Source: CAVPTL01 sp963708725
GTDB taxonomy: Bacteria; Actinomycetota; Thermoleophilia; Gaiellales; JAICJC01
Length of the DNA stretch: 64,000 nt
Direction: 5' to 3'
Assembly: GCA_963708725.1 (NCBI GenBank)
Contig: CAVPTL010000014.1
Span: forward strand, 1-64,000
The notes beneath the pieces are model-generated. The model was not told the DNA's origin and made no database searches. It saw nothing but the letters and a program-made list of their open reading frames with translations. Below, piece after piece: positions 24,412 through 33,115 of this stretch (positions are counted from its first letter, which is position 1; each line of letters opens with the position of its first letter). A program made the position numbers and the translations under genes.

Positions 24412-25632
24412 CTAGGTCTCCCAGCGCAGCCGGAGTACGGCGGGTTTGCGAAACACGAATCCGGCCGGGCGCTCGACCTCGGTCATCTCCAGCCCTGGCA
24501 GCCGCCGCAGGATCGCTTCCACGGCCAGCCGGCCCTGCATCCGGGCCATCGAGAAGCCGACGCAGTGGTGCACCCCGTGGCTGAACGAGAGGCCGTGCCG
24601 GGCATTCGGGCGGCGGATATCGAACCGCAGCGGATCGGCGAACACCGCCGGATCGCGATTTGCGCCCAGCGTGCTGACCCCGACGAACTCCCCGACGCCG
24701 AGTTCGACATCGCCGACCGCGACCGGCGCCGACGACCACCGCTCGAGAAACGTCACCGGCGGGATCAACCGCAGTGACTCCTCCAAGGCGTTGGGAATCA
24801 GCTCGGGATCGGCGCGCACCTGGGCCAGCTGATCGGGGTCGTCGAGCAGCAGCATCACCGTATTCAGGACCATCGATTCGACCGTCTCTATCGCCCCGAA
24901 CAGGATCACTCGCAGCTGGGCGACGATGTCGTCGTCCGACAGGTCGGTTGCGGGGTCGCACACCACCGCGGAGGTGACCGAGGCATCGGGGTCGCGCCGG
25001 GATCGCGCCAGCTCGTCGAGCAGCAGCGCGCTGAGCTCTGCCCGGGCCGCGTCGGCACGCCGCTGCGGTTCGGGATCACCGTCGTACACCATGCCGCCGG
25101 CGAAGGCGTCGTAGAAGCCGCGGATCCGCGGCACGTCGTCGAGCGAGAGCCCGAGCATGTCCCCTGCAACGCCGATCGCAAACGGCGCCGCGAACTCGCT
25201 CGCCAGCTCACACTGCCCGCCCGGCTGGAGGCCATCCAGCAGCCGCTCGACCCTCGCCGCCACCGGCCCGGCGAAACGCTGCTCCACCGCCCGCCGGTGA
25301 AACGGCGCTTCGAACGGCGCGCGCATCGCTGCGTGCTGCGACGCATCCGTGGTCAGCATCATCTGACCGAGTGAGGCCCGCACCAGGTTCTCGTGCGCCT
25401 CGACGGTGAAGCTCGCCCGCGGATCGAGCACGCTTCGTGCCAACGGATAGGACGTGACCAGCCACCCGCCCATGGCCGGCACCCACGAGATCGGCTCGGT
25501 GGCGCGCAGGCGATCGAACACCTCGACCCGATCGGCCCGCTCCAGATCCGCGAACTCGACTGCCGCACCGACCGGAAACCGGCCGGCCCGATTCGCGGCT
25601 TCGCTCGCGCTGATCTCGGCTTGGGAGATCAT
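24412..25632 (-). CDS. Cytochrome P450
   Basis: Class I-type bacterial P450 of 406 residues; heme-thiolate monooxygenase of unknown substrate. The heme loop is FSHGVHHCVG (Cys ligand), the ExxR is in EESLRLIPP, and the I-helix reads LFGAIETVESM. The Thr is kept but the usual AGxxT opening is GAIET. ATG at 25632 is preferred over an in-frame start 19 codons upstream. No ferredoxin or reductase gene is adjacent. It follows two small membrane proteins, probably in one operon. Nothing nearby indicates a terpene or polyketide pathway. Confidence 0.92.
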   Translation of the reverse strand: MISQAEISASEAANRAGRFPVGAAVEFADLERADRVEVFDRLRATEPISWVPAMGGWLVTSYPLARSVLDPRASFTVEAHENLVRASLGQMMLTTDASQHAAMRAPFEAPFHRRAVEQRFAGPVAARVERLLDGLQPGGQCELASEFAAPFAIGVAGDMLGLSLDDVPRIRGFYDAFAGGMVYDGDPEPQRRADAARAELSALLLDELARSRRDPDASVTSAVVCDPATDLSDDDIVAQLRVILFGAIETVESMVLNTVMLLLDDPDQLAQVRADPELIPNALEESLRLIPPVTFLERWSSAPVAVGDVELGVGEFVGVSTLGANRDPAVFADPLRFDIRRPNARHGLSFSHGVHHCVGFSMARMQGRLAVEAILRRLPGLEMTEVERPAGFVFRKPAVLRLRWET

Positions 25633-25642
25633 CGGCTCGTGA

Positions 25643-26020
25643 TCAGAGGTAGTAGCGCTTGGACTCTTGCCAGGCCCAGAACGCGACAAGTCCGCCGACG
25701 ATCGCGATCAACGCGAGCAGCGGTGTGAACGCTCCCAGGTCGATCAGCCCGAACTTGTCGAGCGACCACATGGCCGCTGCGCCGGTCAGTGCCCCGGCGC
25801 CGGCATACAGCGCATTTCGCTGGCGATCGGGCATCAACGAGATCGCAGTCAGATTGTCGCGATACCAGGAGTATCCGAAGTACCACATCAGCACGATGAA
25901 GAGCAGCCCCAGCGCACCGAACACGATCCCGGCGATCTGCTGCGACACGTTGAAGAACACCGTCGCGATCAGCGCCAGCCCGATAATGATCAGCCAGCCG
26001 CGGATCTGGTCGCGGGTCAC
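25643..26020 (-). CDS. Small integral membrane protein
   Basis: A 125-residue protein with about four hydrophobic helices (GWLIIIGLALIATVFFNV, IVFGALGLLFIVLMWYFGY, LYAGAGALTGAAAM, FTPLLALIAIVGGLVAFWAW). No family recognised. The GTG at 26020 overlaps the upstream stop (GTGA), which fixes the start. It lies between another membrane protein and the P450. Confidence 0.7.
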   Translation of the reverse strand: MTRDQIRGWLIIIGLALIATVFFNVSQQIAGIVFGALGLLFIVLMWYFGYSWYRDNLTAISLMPDRQRNALYAGAGALTGAAAMWSLDKFGLIDLGAFTPLLALIAIVGGLVAFWAWQESKRYYL

Positions 26021-26379
26021 AGGTGTGGCCCTGTCATGAAGGCGCGGATCGCAAGCGCGGTCACAAGCGCCGACCCCACCGAGAACAGGAGCACGTTTCG
26101 CCGGCCATCTTCTCCCCGAAGTGCATAGGGATAGGCTACCGCCAGCAGCGGCAGGAGGCCGTACACGAAGTGCAGACGATCGGCGGGCTCGTAGCCCTGG
26201 GAGAGCAGGATCAGGCCCAGAGTTGCCTGGGCGATCACGCTGGTATGGGCCGCTGCGAGCAGCTGGGTGAACGCAGGTCCGGGCGCGCGGTCGCGACGAT
26301 AGGCCCAAAAGCCCCAGATCGCGACGGCGAGATTGGTGGCGATCAGGAGCACCCCGACCGACGCGTGTACCAGAGGCAT
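26017..26379 (-). CDS. Small integral membrane protein
   Basis: A 120-residue protein with about four membrane helices (SVGVLLIATNLAVAIWGFWA, TSVIAQATLGLILLS, FVYGLLPLLAVAYPYA, VLLFSVGSALVTALAIRAFM). Not recognised. First gene of the operon with the next membrane protein and the P450. Its candidate -10 (TAGCCT) is two bases from that of the divergent peroxiredoxin. Confidence 0.7.
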   Translation of the reverse strand: MPLVHASVGVLLIATNLAVAIWGFWAYRRDRAPGPAFTQLLAAAHTSVIAQATLGLILLSQGYEPADRLHFVYGLLPLLAVAYPYALRGEDGRRNVLLFSVGSALVTALAIRAFMTGPHL

Positions 26380-26388
26380 TGCGAAAAG

Positions 26389-26394
26389 AGGCTA
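26389..26394 (-). promoter_or_regulatory. Candidate -10 box (TAGCCT) of membrane-protein/P450 operon
   Basis: TAGCCT nine bases before the ATG at 26379, back-to-back with TAAACT of the divergent gene. Confidence 0.4.
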
Positions 26395-26396
26395 GC

Positions 26397-26402
26397 TAAA
26401 CT
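26397..26402 (+). promoter_or_regulatory. Candidate -10 box (TAAACT) of peroxiredoxin gene
   Basis: TAAACT eight bases before the ATG at 26411. Confidence 0.45.
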
Positions 26403-26410
26403 GCGCGGCG

Positions 26411-26878
26411 ATGGTCGAGCCCGGACAGCCAGCACCCGATTTCACCCTCGCGTCCGACGGTGGCGGCGAGGTCAGTTTGCACGGGCTCAAGGGTAAGCCG
26501 GTGGTGCTCTACTTCTACCCCAAGGACGACACCTCGGGGTGTACGAAGCAGGCTTGCGCCATCCGCGACGACTGGAGTGAATTCGAAAAGTACGGCGCGG
26601 TTGTGCTCGGAGTGAGCCCCGACGACACCGACTCTCACGACCGCTTCCGGGACAAGTTCAGCCTCCCGTTTCCGCTCCTCGCCGACGAGGATCACGCCGT
26701 CGCCGAGGCATACGGGGCATGGGGTGAGAAGCAGAACTACGGCAAGACCTACACCGGCATCATCCGCTCGGGGTTCATCATCGACGCCGAGGGCAACCTG
26801 GCCGCGGTCAAGCGCAACGTGAGGGCCACCGCCCACAAAGACTGGGCGCTGGCCGAGCTGGCCAAGCTCGGCGCCTGA
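26411..26878 (+). CDS. bcp: Thioredoxin-dependent peroxiredoxin (Bcp/PrxQ)
   Basis: Reduces H2O2 and organic hydroperoxides using thioredoxin; 155 residues. The peroxidatic Cys lies in FYPKDDTSGCTKQACAIRDD, and the second Cys five residues later is the resolving Cys of PrxQ types. The segment GVSPDDTDSHDRF is conserved. It is followed after nine bases by the CoA-transferase gene on the same strand. Confidence 0.93.
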   Translation: MVEPGQPAPDFTLASDGGGEVSLHGLKGKPVVLYFYPKDDTSGCTKQACAIRDDWSEFEKYGAVVLGVSPDDTDSHDRFRDKFSLPFPLLADEDHAVAEAYGAWGEKQNYGKTYTGIIRSGFIIDAEGNLAAVKRNVRATAHKDWALAELAKLGA

Positions 26879-26887
26879 CCGGCCCCG

Positions 26888-28081
26888 ATGTCCGAGCGCC
26901 CACTTCCGCTCGACGGCATCCGCGTCCTCGATCTGAGCCAGATCCTGGCCGGCCCGTACTGCACGATGGTGCTCGGAGATCTTGGAGCCGACGTGATCAA
27001 GGTCGAACGCCCCGGAGGGGGTGACGGCAGTCGTCACTGGGGCCCGCCGTTCGTCGGTGACGAGAGCGTCTACTACCTCCAGGTGAACCGTTCCAAGCGG
27101 TCGATCACCATCGACCTCAAGGATCCCGCCGGATGCGCGGTGGCCCGGCGGCTCGCCGACCAGGCGGACGTGGTGATCGAGAACTTCCTGCCGGGAGCCG
27201 TCGAGCGGTTCGGGCTCGACCACGCCAGCGTCTCGGCGACGAACCCCAGGGTCGTCTCGTGTGCGATCCGCGGCTACCCGCACGACCACCCCAACGCCGC
27301 CCGCCCGGGATATGACTTTCTGGTTCAGGGCATCGGCGGAATCATGAGCATGCAGGGCGAACCCGACGGCCAGCCCATGAAGGTGGCCGTGGCGATCGCC
27401 GACATCGTGGCCGGCCTGTTTGCCGGAAACGCGATTCTGGCAGCCCTGGTCGAGCGCTCGACCACCGGCACGGGCCGCGAGCTGGAGGTATCGCTGCTGG
27501 ACGCTCAGGTCGCGTGGCTCGCAAATCGCGCGGGCGACTGGCTGATCGGCGGGATCGAACCCGAGCGGCTCGGAAACGCCCACCCGTCGATCGTGCCCTA
27601 CGAGACGTTTGAGGCCTCCGACGGCTACGTCAACCTTGCGATCGGAAACGACGAGCAGTTCGTGCGCTTCTGCCGCGAGTCCGGCCGCGACGACCTGGCC
27701 GACGACACCCGCTTTCAGACCAACCGAAACCGCGTGATCGAGCGCGAGGCGCTGGTCGCCGAGTTACAGGCCACGATCGCCACCCGTACGGTCGCCGAGT
27801 GGGTCGCGATTCTGGATCGAGCGGCCGCCCCCGGTGGCCCGGTGCTCACGCTCCCGCAAGTCTTCGACGGGCCCGCCGCGCATATGGTCGAGACCGTCGA
27901 GCACCCGACTGCGGGACCGCTTCGGCTGGTGCGCTCACCGGTCGGAATCGACGGCGAACGACCCAGCGCGCGACGGCACCCACCACGGCTGGGCGAACAC
28001 ACCGCGGAGGTGCTCACCGAGGCCGGCTATAGCCCGGAGGAGGTCGCGGACCTGCTCGCCGGGGCGTGTGCCGCCGGATAG
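26888..28081 (+). CDS. CaiB/BaiF (class III) CoA-transferase
   Basis: Family III CoA-transferase of 397 residues moving CoA between carboxylic acids through an Asp-linked acyl intermediate. It shows VLDLSQILAGPYCTMVLGDL, GADVIKVERPGGGD, NRSKRSITIDL and PGYDFLVQGIGGIMSMQG. No partner dehydrogenase or hydratase is adjacent, so the acid substrate cannot be named. The stop is 14 bases before the tRNA-Leu gene. Confidence 0.92.
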   Translation: MSERPLPLDGIRVLDLSQILAGPYCTMVLGDLGADVIKVERPGGGDGSRHWGPPFVGDESVYYLQVNRSKRSITIDLKDPAGCAVARRLADQADVVIENFLPGAVERFGLDHASVSATNPRVVSCAIRGYPHDHPNAARPGYDFLVQGIGGIMSMQGEPDGQPMKVAVAIADIVAGLFAGNAILAALVERSTTGTGRELEVSLLDAQVAWLANRAGDWLIGGIEPERLGNAHPSIVPYETFEASDGYVNLAIGNDEQFVRFCRESGRDDLADDTRFQTNRNRVIEREALVAELQATIATRTVAEWVAILDRAAAPGGPVLTLPQVFDGPAAHMVETVEHPTAGPLRLVRSPVGIDGERPSARRHPPRLGEHTAEVLTEAGYSPEEVADLLAGACAAG

Positions 28082-28095
28082 ACTACTGGCCGCCC

Positions 28096-28179
28096 GCGGA
28101 TGTGGCGGAATTGGTAGACGCGCACGGTTCAGGTCCGTGTGACCGTAAGGTCGTGAAGGTTCAAGTCCTTTCATCCGCA
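28096..28179 (+). tRNA. tRNA-Leu (anticodon CAG)
   Basis: 84-base gene. The acceptor arm GCGGATG pairs with CATCCGC, followed by discriminator A; CCA is not encoded. Class II type with a long variable arm (GACCGTAAGGTC). The anticodon stem is CACGG/CCGTG with loop TTCAGGT, giving anticodon CAG at 28130-28132, which reads CUG, the major Leu codon of a high-GC genome. The T-arm contains GGTTCAAGTCC. Confidence 0.97.
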
Positions 28180-28244
28180 TGCAGGTCTTCCGCCCGTGCG
28201 GCAGCCTTTTCAGGAAGGGCGGCCTATGAGTCTTCGTGGCTCGC

Positions 28245-28250
28245 TATGAT
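28245..28250 (+). promoter_or_regulatory. Candidate -10 box (TATGAT) of MFS gene
   Basis: TATGAT six bases before the ATG at 28257. It favours that start over the GTG at 28236. Confidence 0.5.
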
Positions 28251-28256
28251 CGCGCG

Positions 28257-29827
28257 ATGGCGGGTGCCGATGGCTCTCGGTCGGGGTTGGTATTGGTGTC
28301 GATGACCCTGGCCAATGCGATGATCCTGGTCGATCAGACGGCCGTGCCGCTTGCGCTGCCGGATGTGATCCACGGTTTGCATGTGTCGGCGACGGCAGCC
28401 CAGTGGGTGATGACCGCGAGCCTCTTGCCACTGGCCGGGCTGCTGGTGCTCGGCGGCCGACTCGGCGACTCGTACGGCCGGCGGCGGATCTTCATCCTCG
28501 GCGCGCTGCTGTTCGGCGGCGCCTCGGCGATCGCCGGGCTTGCCCCGGGCTTCTCGCTTCTGATCGCTGCCAGGGTTGTTCAGGGTGCCGGCGGGGCGTT
28601 GATGTTGCCGGCCACTGTGGCGATCGTGAGCGCGTCGGTCCCGCCGGAAGCGCAGGGGAGAGCGCTTGGGACGATGGGCGGCGTTGCTGCCGTCGCGGGC
28701 GCGCTGGGTCCGACCATCGGCGGCGTACTGACGTCGGTGTTCAGCTGGCGGGCGGTGCTGCTCGTGAACGTGCCGCTGCTGATCATCACGCTGATCCTGA
28801 CGCTGCGCTCCGTTCAGGCTGATCGCGTCACCCGAGAGCAGGCGCCGCATATCGATATCGAGGGTGCGGTGCTGCTCTGTGCGACGCTGGTGGGGCTGGT
28901 GTTTGGGCTTTCCGCCACCCAAAACGACAGCTTCCACTCCCCCTCAGTGCTCGCCCCGATCGTTGTGGCCGTGGTCACGGCCATACTGTTCGTGCGCCGC
29001 GAGCGACGGGCGACCGACCCGCTGATGAGCTTCGGCCTGCTGCGGCGCCACCCCAACTACCTGGCGGCCACGGTGAGCCAGGGACTCGCCGGGATGGCCG
29101 AAATGGGCCTTGGGGTGATCTTCCCGCTGATCCTGATCCTCAACCTCGGGATGCCGCCGGCCAAGGCCGGGCTGTTCCTGATTCCGACCACGATCCCGAT
29201 GGTGATCCTGGCGCCGATGGTCGGCCGCTGGTATGACCGCGTCGGGGGACGGCCACCGATGATGATCGGCTTTACGTGCCTGGGAGTTTCGGGGCTCGCG
29301 TTGGCCTCGGTGTCGGCCAGCACAGCTACCTGTGGCTACTGCCCGGGTTGCTCATGTACGGGATCGGCCTCTCGATCGTGCTCACGGTGAACGATCCGGT
29401 AACGCTCGACTCGATCCCCGAGGCCGACCATGGCCAGGCCGCGGGCGTCGCGGCCACCGCCGAACAGGGCGGAGGCGCACTGGGAATCGCAATCCTCTAC
29501 GCGATCTTCCACTACGTGTACGTCCAGGACCTCAAAGCGCGAGTCAACTCGAGCAGCTTTGCGGATCTCACGAACGCGGGCTATGCACACCTCAAAAGCG
29601 TGATCATCGCCGCCGAAGATACCGGGCTCGACCCGAGCCGCTACCCGGCCAGCCTCGTGCACTATCTGAACCTCGCCCTGAAAGCCTCCGAACGTGGCTA
29701 TGCGGCTGCGTTCCTCACCGTTACCATCCTGTCCGCGATTGGAGTCGTGGTCGCTCGCATCGTCACCAAGCCCGACCACCCGACCAGCACCCATCCACCC
29801 GAGCCGATTCCCGAAGCGCCGATCTGA
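28257..29827 (+). pseudogene. DHA2-type MFS drug transporter, one frameshift
   Basis: A 14-helix MFS permease, likely a proton-driven multidrug exporter. It shows LGGRLGDSYGRRRIF (motif A), RVVQGAGGALMLPAT and GPTIGGVLTSVFSWR (motif C). Homologous sequence runs in one frame to about 29320 (LALASVSA) and continues in another with HSYLWLLPGLLMYGIG to the stop at 29827. The switch fits a single lost base near 29311-29323; the first frame would otherwise end at 29390 with a nonsense tail. Both halves are well conserved, so a sequencing or assembly error, or a very recent mutation, is likely. Confidence 0.75.
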
Positions 29828-29848
29828 CCAATGTCCGCTTTGCCCGTG

Positions 29849-31246
29849 CTAGACGCCTTCTTCGACGGGTATCTCGCCGAGCTTCTGTGCGTCCTTGAGC
29901 CGGCGGTAGTCGAGCTCGTTGAGGTCGGCATAGGTTGTGGAGAACCGGGCGAGTGCCTTGTCGAAGCGGTCGCTCTTTCCCAGGTAGGCCGCGAGTGCCA
30001 CCCGATCGCCGGAGCGGGCGTGTGATCGGGCCAGCGACCAAGCACAGGCACGGGCGTAGGTGAGTAGGCCGCGCTCTGACATCCGCGAGAGATCAGCTGA
30101 GGCTTTCCAGTCCCAGAGTTGGCGGATGTAGTAGTCGCGGCGGTCGCCACTGAGATCGGTGATCCGCTGCCAGCTGAGGAACAGGTCGGGTGCTGCTTGC
30201 ATCATCCGTTGGCCACGCACGACTCGCTCACCGTGCGAGTCGTACTCGCTGCGCCCGAGGTGGGCCTCAAGTACCGATGGTTGGGCTTCCTTGCACTGCA
30301 GCACGATGGCGTCCTGCTGGTTACGGGCGACCAGCAACGCCACCCAGGCACGCGTGCCGACGCTGCCGACACCCACGACTTTGCGGGCGATGTCAACGAT
30401 CGAGTAGGCCTCGGCCAGATGCCGCCGTTCGGGGTAAAGACCGTCGAGGTACTCGTCGAACAATGCGCGGATGAACCGCCCGGTTTCGTGCCCAAACGTG
30501 TTGAATTCGCGAAGGGGTGTAAGCAGCGGCGGTGCGCTGATGAACCGCGGTTGGCCGTTCACCACTTCGGTGAACCGTTGCACCGCTCGGGCGCTTGTCT
30601 TGTATCGCCCCTTGGTGAAGGTGTGGACCAGCAGCCGCTGGCCGGCGGCATCCAACCGGGCGCCGAATCGTGTAGTGATCTCGTCGGCGTCCAGGCGCTC
30701 GTACCACGTGGCGAGCACGCCGAGCTGGGCAAACTCGCCCATCGCCACGCGATACTCGCGAGCTGCTCGCCTGACAATCTGACGCCGCTTCTGACCCGGA
30801 AGCCCTATGTCACGCCCGGCGATCTCGATGCTCGCCGCCATTCGTTTCACATCCCATTCCCACGGTCCGGGTAGCGTCTCGTCAAAGTCGTTGAGGCCGA
30901 ACAGCAGGTGGCGGTCGGGGGCGGCAAAACCGCCGAAGTTTGAGATGTGGGCATCGCCACATACCTGCACCGTGACGCCCGAGATGGGCGAGTCCGCAAG
31001 ATCAGCCGCCATCACCGCGGCAGCTCCCCTGTAGAAGGCGAACGCCGACGAAAGCATCCGTCCATACCGAATCGGCACCAGAGTCTGGTCCCGCGACGCG
31101 GCCTGCGCTCTCAGCAGCGCCACCGGATCGGGACGAGCCGGCGACGGCCTCCACTCGCCGTGGCTGGCGCGCGAGACCTCACGGCGCGCTTCACGCCCGC
31201 GCTCCGCATCCTCGCTTTGCACGAGCCGGGAGATCTGTCCTTTCAT
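29849..31246 (-). CDS. DUF2252 family protein
   Basis: A 465-residue member of DUF2252, a kinase-like fold of unknown activity common in Actinobacteria. It shows VPIRYGRMLSSAFAFYRGAA, VCGDAHISNFGGF (resembling a catalytic-loop HxxN), FGLNDFDETLPGPWEWD (a DFD metal-like site) and the C-terminal YADLNELDYRRLKDA. The ATG at 31246 overlaps the lysA-like stop by four bases, so the two are coupled. The function of that pairing is unknown. Confidence 0.88.
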   Translation of the reverse strand: MKGQISRLVQSEDAERGREARREVSRASHGEWRPSPARPDPVALLRAQAASRDQTLVPIRYGRMLSSAFAFYRGAAAVMAADLADSPISGVTVQVCGDAHISNFGGFAAPDRHLLFGLNDFDETLPGPWEWDVKRMAASIEIAGRDIGLPGQKRRQIVRRAAREYRVAMGEFAQLGVLATWYERLDADEITTRFGARLDAAGQRLLVHTFTKGRYKTSARAVQRFTEVVNGQPRFISAPPLLTPLREFNTFGHETGRFIRALFDEYLDGLYPERRHLAEAYSIVDIARKVVGVGSVGTRAWVALLVARNQQDAIVLQCKEAQPSVLEAHLGRSEYDSHGERVVRGQRMMQAAPDLFLSWQRITDLSGDRRDYYIRQLWDWKASADLSRMSERGLLTYARACAWSLARSHARSGDRVALAAYLGKSDRFDKALARFSTTYADLNELDYRRLKDAQKLGEIPVEEGV

Positions 31247-32634
31247 CCGCACTCCTCGAGCCAGGCCGGAATGTCGAAACGGCCCACCAAGTCCTCGACG
31301 GTCTCGCGTTTACGAGTGACCGACGAGCGGCCGCGGGACACCATCACCGCAGCCGGGATCGGTACCGCGCAATAGTCGGTGGTGATTGCCTCGCAGTAGG
31401 AGCCGTTGTCGAGCACCGCAAGCAGGTCGCCGCGCCGTAGCCGAGGCAACGGCGCGTCGATGGCGACGTCGTCATCGGTGCATACCGGACCGGAGATCGA
31501 GAACGGTCCCTCTGGAGAGTCGTGCATCCGGTTGGCTGCCACCACCTGATGGTGGAATCCGTACATGGTGCGCCGTACGAAGTGGTAGCTCGACGTGTCC
31601 TCGAGGAAGATCCAGTCTCGTTGCTCGCCGCCGGACCGGCGGGTCTTCGACCCGCCCACGCGGGCAACCAGCGCCACGGCGTCGGACACCAGGTAGCCGC
31701 CGGCCTCGAGGATCAGCTCGGGCGAACCCAGCCCCCACTCCGCGCACTGGTCGCGCACGCAGCCTGCGATCGCTTCGGCGTACTCGTCGGCGGTCGGAAA
31801 CTCGGTTGGCCGTCCCGGCCCGAACCCGGCGGGGTTGCCCACCCGGTAGCCGCCGCCAACGTTCAGGACGCGAAGCGCACTGCCCTGGTCACTCAGCGTC
31901 CGTGCAACCTCAAGCGTCTGAGTCAGGTAGGCGACGTGGCGCTGCAGATCGAGCTCGGGCGAATAGGTCGCGCCGTAGCCGGGATAGCCGATGTGGTTGT
32001 GCAGCCCCGCCAGCTCGATACCGGGATGGCCTCGCGCGATCTCGGCCGCAGCGAGCACGTCGTCGGAATCCATGCCGAACTTGCCCAGATGCTCGTATCC
32101 GGCCAGCTCCGGGTCGTCTCCCGCGGCGCGGGTGTTGTCAAAGGCAACGCGCAGACACACCGGCTGAAGCCGATCGCTCCCAGCCGCCGGTGCCAGCTCG
32201 GCAATCAGCTGCATCTCGGCCAGCGAATCGACGTTGATCATGCCGATCCCGCCGTCCAGCGCGTATCGCAGCTCGGCTTCGGTTTTGGAGTTGCCGTTGA
32301 ACACGACCTGCTCCAGGCCGCCGCCGGCGCGCTCGATCAAGCGCAGGTGCCCGAGGGTGACGGCGTCCACCATCGCGCCCTCCGACAGCGCTACGCGGAT
32401 GATCGCCGGCTCCGGATTTGCTTTGGTCGCAAACAGCACGGTGGTGTCGGCGTGGACCCGGCGAAACGCGTCGCGCAACCGTCGGTAGTTGGCCCGGATG
32501 GTGGCCTCGGAGATCACCCAGAGCGGCGCGCCGTGCTCAGCCACCAGGTCAACCACATCACAGCCGTCAATCTCGAGATGACCGGAGTCAGTGGTCTCAA
32601 ATGCGGCCGGCACTGGGCTCCTTGGGCTGGGCAT
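31243..32634 (-). CDS. Diaminopimelate/ornithine decarboxylase-like PLP enzyme
   Basis: Fold-type III PLP decarboxylase family, 463 residues. The PLP-Lys is in LFATKANPEPAI, substrate and PLP contacts in LHNHIGYPG and NVGGGYRVG, a Glu-Gly motif in LILEAGGYLVSDA (EPGR in classical LysA), and the partner-site Cys region in LDNGSYCEAITTDY. It differs from standard LysA at the EPGR and HIGS motifs, so it may decarboxylate another amino acid or belong to a specialised pathway. Divergent from the 135-residue hypothetical. Confidence 0.75.
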   Translation of the reverse strand: MPSPRSPVPAAFETTDSGHLEIDGCDVVDLVAEHGAPLWVISEATIRANYRRLRDAFRRVHADTTVLFATKANPEPAIIRVALSEGAMVDAVTLGHLRLIERAGGGLEQVVFNGNSKTEAELRYALDGGIGMINVDSLAEMQLIAELAPAAGSDRLQPVCLRVAFDNTRAAGDDPELAGYEHLGKFGMDSDDVLAAAEIARGHPGIELAGLHNHIGYPGYGATYSPELDLQRHVAYLTQTLEVARTLSDQGSALRVLNVGGGYRVGNPAGFGPGRPTEFPTADEYAEAIAGCVRDQCAEWGLGSPELILEAGGYLVSDAVALVARVGGSKTRRSGGEQRDWIFLEDTSSYHFVRRTMYGFHHQVVAANRMHDSPEGPFSISGPVCTDDDVAIDAPLPRLRRGDLLAVLDNGSYCEAITTDYCAVPIPAAVMVSRGRSSVTRKRETVEDLVGRFDIPAWLEECG

Positions 32635-32645
32635 CCACGGTCACG

Positions 32646-32651
32646 ATCCTA
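32646..32651 (-). promoter_or_regulatory. Possible -10 box (TAGGAT) of the lysA-like gene
   Basis: TAGGAT lies 11 bases before the ATG at 32634, a longer spacing than the usual 6-9, so support is weaker. Confidence 0.3.
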
Positions 32652-32671
32652 TCTGCATCAGGAAGTTGGGC

Positions 32672-32677
32672 TACCCT
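32672..32677 (+). promoter_or_regulatory. Candidate -10 box (TACCCT) of hypothetical at 32685
   Basis: TACCCT seven bases before the ATG at 32685. Confidence 0.45.
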
Positions 32678-32684
32678 CGAGGCG

Positions 32685-33092
32685 ATGAGTTCTCCAACGC
32701 CCGCCCCCGACCAGGATCTCGACGCGCTGGCGGCGACGTTGCGCGCCGACGCCGCCGACATGCGCGCGTTCCTTCCGGCGCTTGCGGTTCGGCTGGAGGA
32801 GGCGTTTCCCGATCGCTGCCAGGTCAAGCGCAAGCGCAAGGGGATGCTGAGCGGCGAACGTGTCGTTGACTCGGTGTCGGTGGCCTTCGGTGAGGAGGTC
32901 TACCGGCTCGGCTACGAGGGCGGCCAGGTGGCAGCCAGCCGGGTCAAGGTGGTTCGCGGGATCACGCTGAAATCCGAGCCGCTGTCTGTCGAGACCTGGA
33001 TCGCCGACCTCGTCTCGGAGCTCGGTTCGGTCGCCGAGCACACCGAGGCCGGGCGGATCGCGCTGCAAGGCCTGTTGGAAGGCAACCGTTAA
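32685..33092 (+). CDS. Hypothetical protein
   Basis: A 135-residue soluble protein: a helical N-terminus (LDALAATLRADAADMRAFLP), a basic stretch CQVKRKRKGML, then beta-rich sequence VVDSVSVAFGEEVYRLGY and ITLKSEPLSVETWIADL. I do not recognise it. The ATG at 32685 is supported by a leaderless box. It lies 23 bases before the duplicated YbjQ gene, probably in one transcript. Confidence 0.7.
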   Translation: MSSPTPAPDQDLDALAATLRADAADMRAFLPALAVRLEEAFPDRCQVKRKRKGMLSGERVVDSVSVAFGEEVYRLGYEGGQVAASRVKVVRGITLKSEPLSVETWIADLVSELGSVAEHTEAGRIALQGLLEGNR

Positions 33093-33115
33093 ACCGTCAA
33101 AAAGGGAGATTCCCG

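Noticed and set aside
28180..28235. Possible terminator after tRNA-Leu
   Set aside because: CCGCCC and GGGCGG can pair, but the loop is over 20 bases and no T-run follows.
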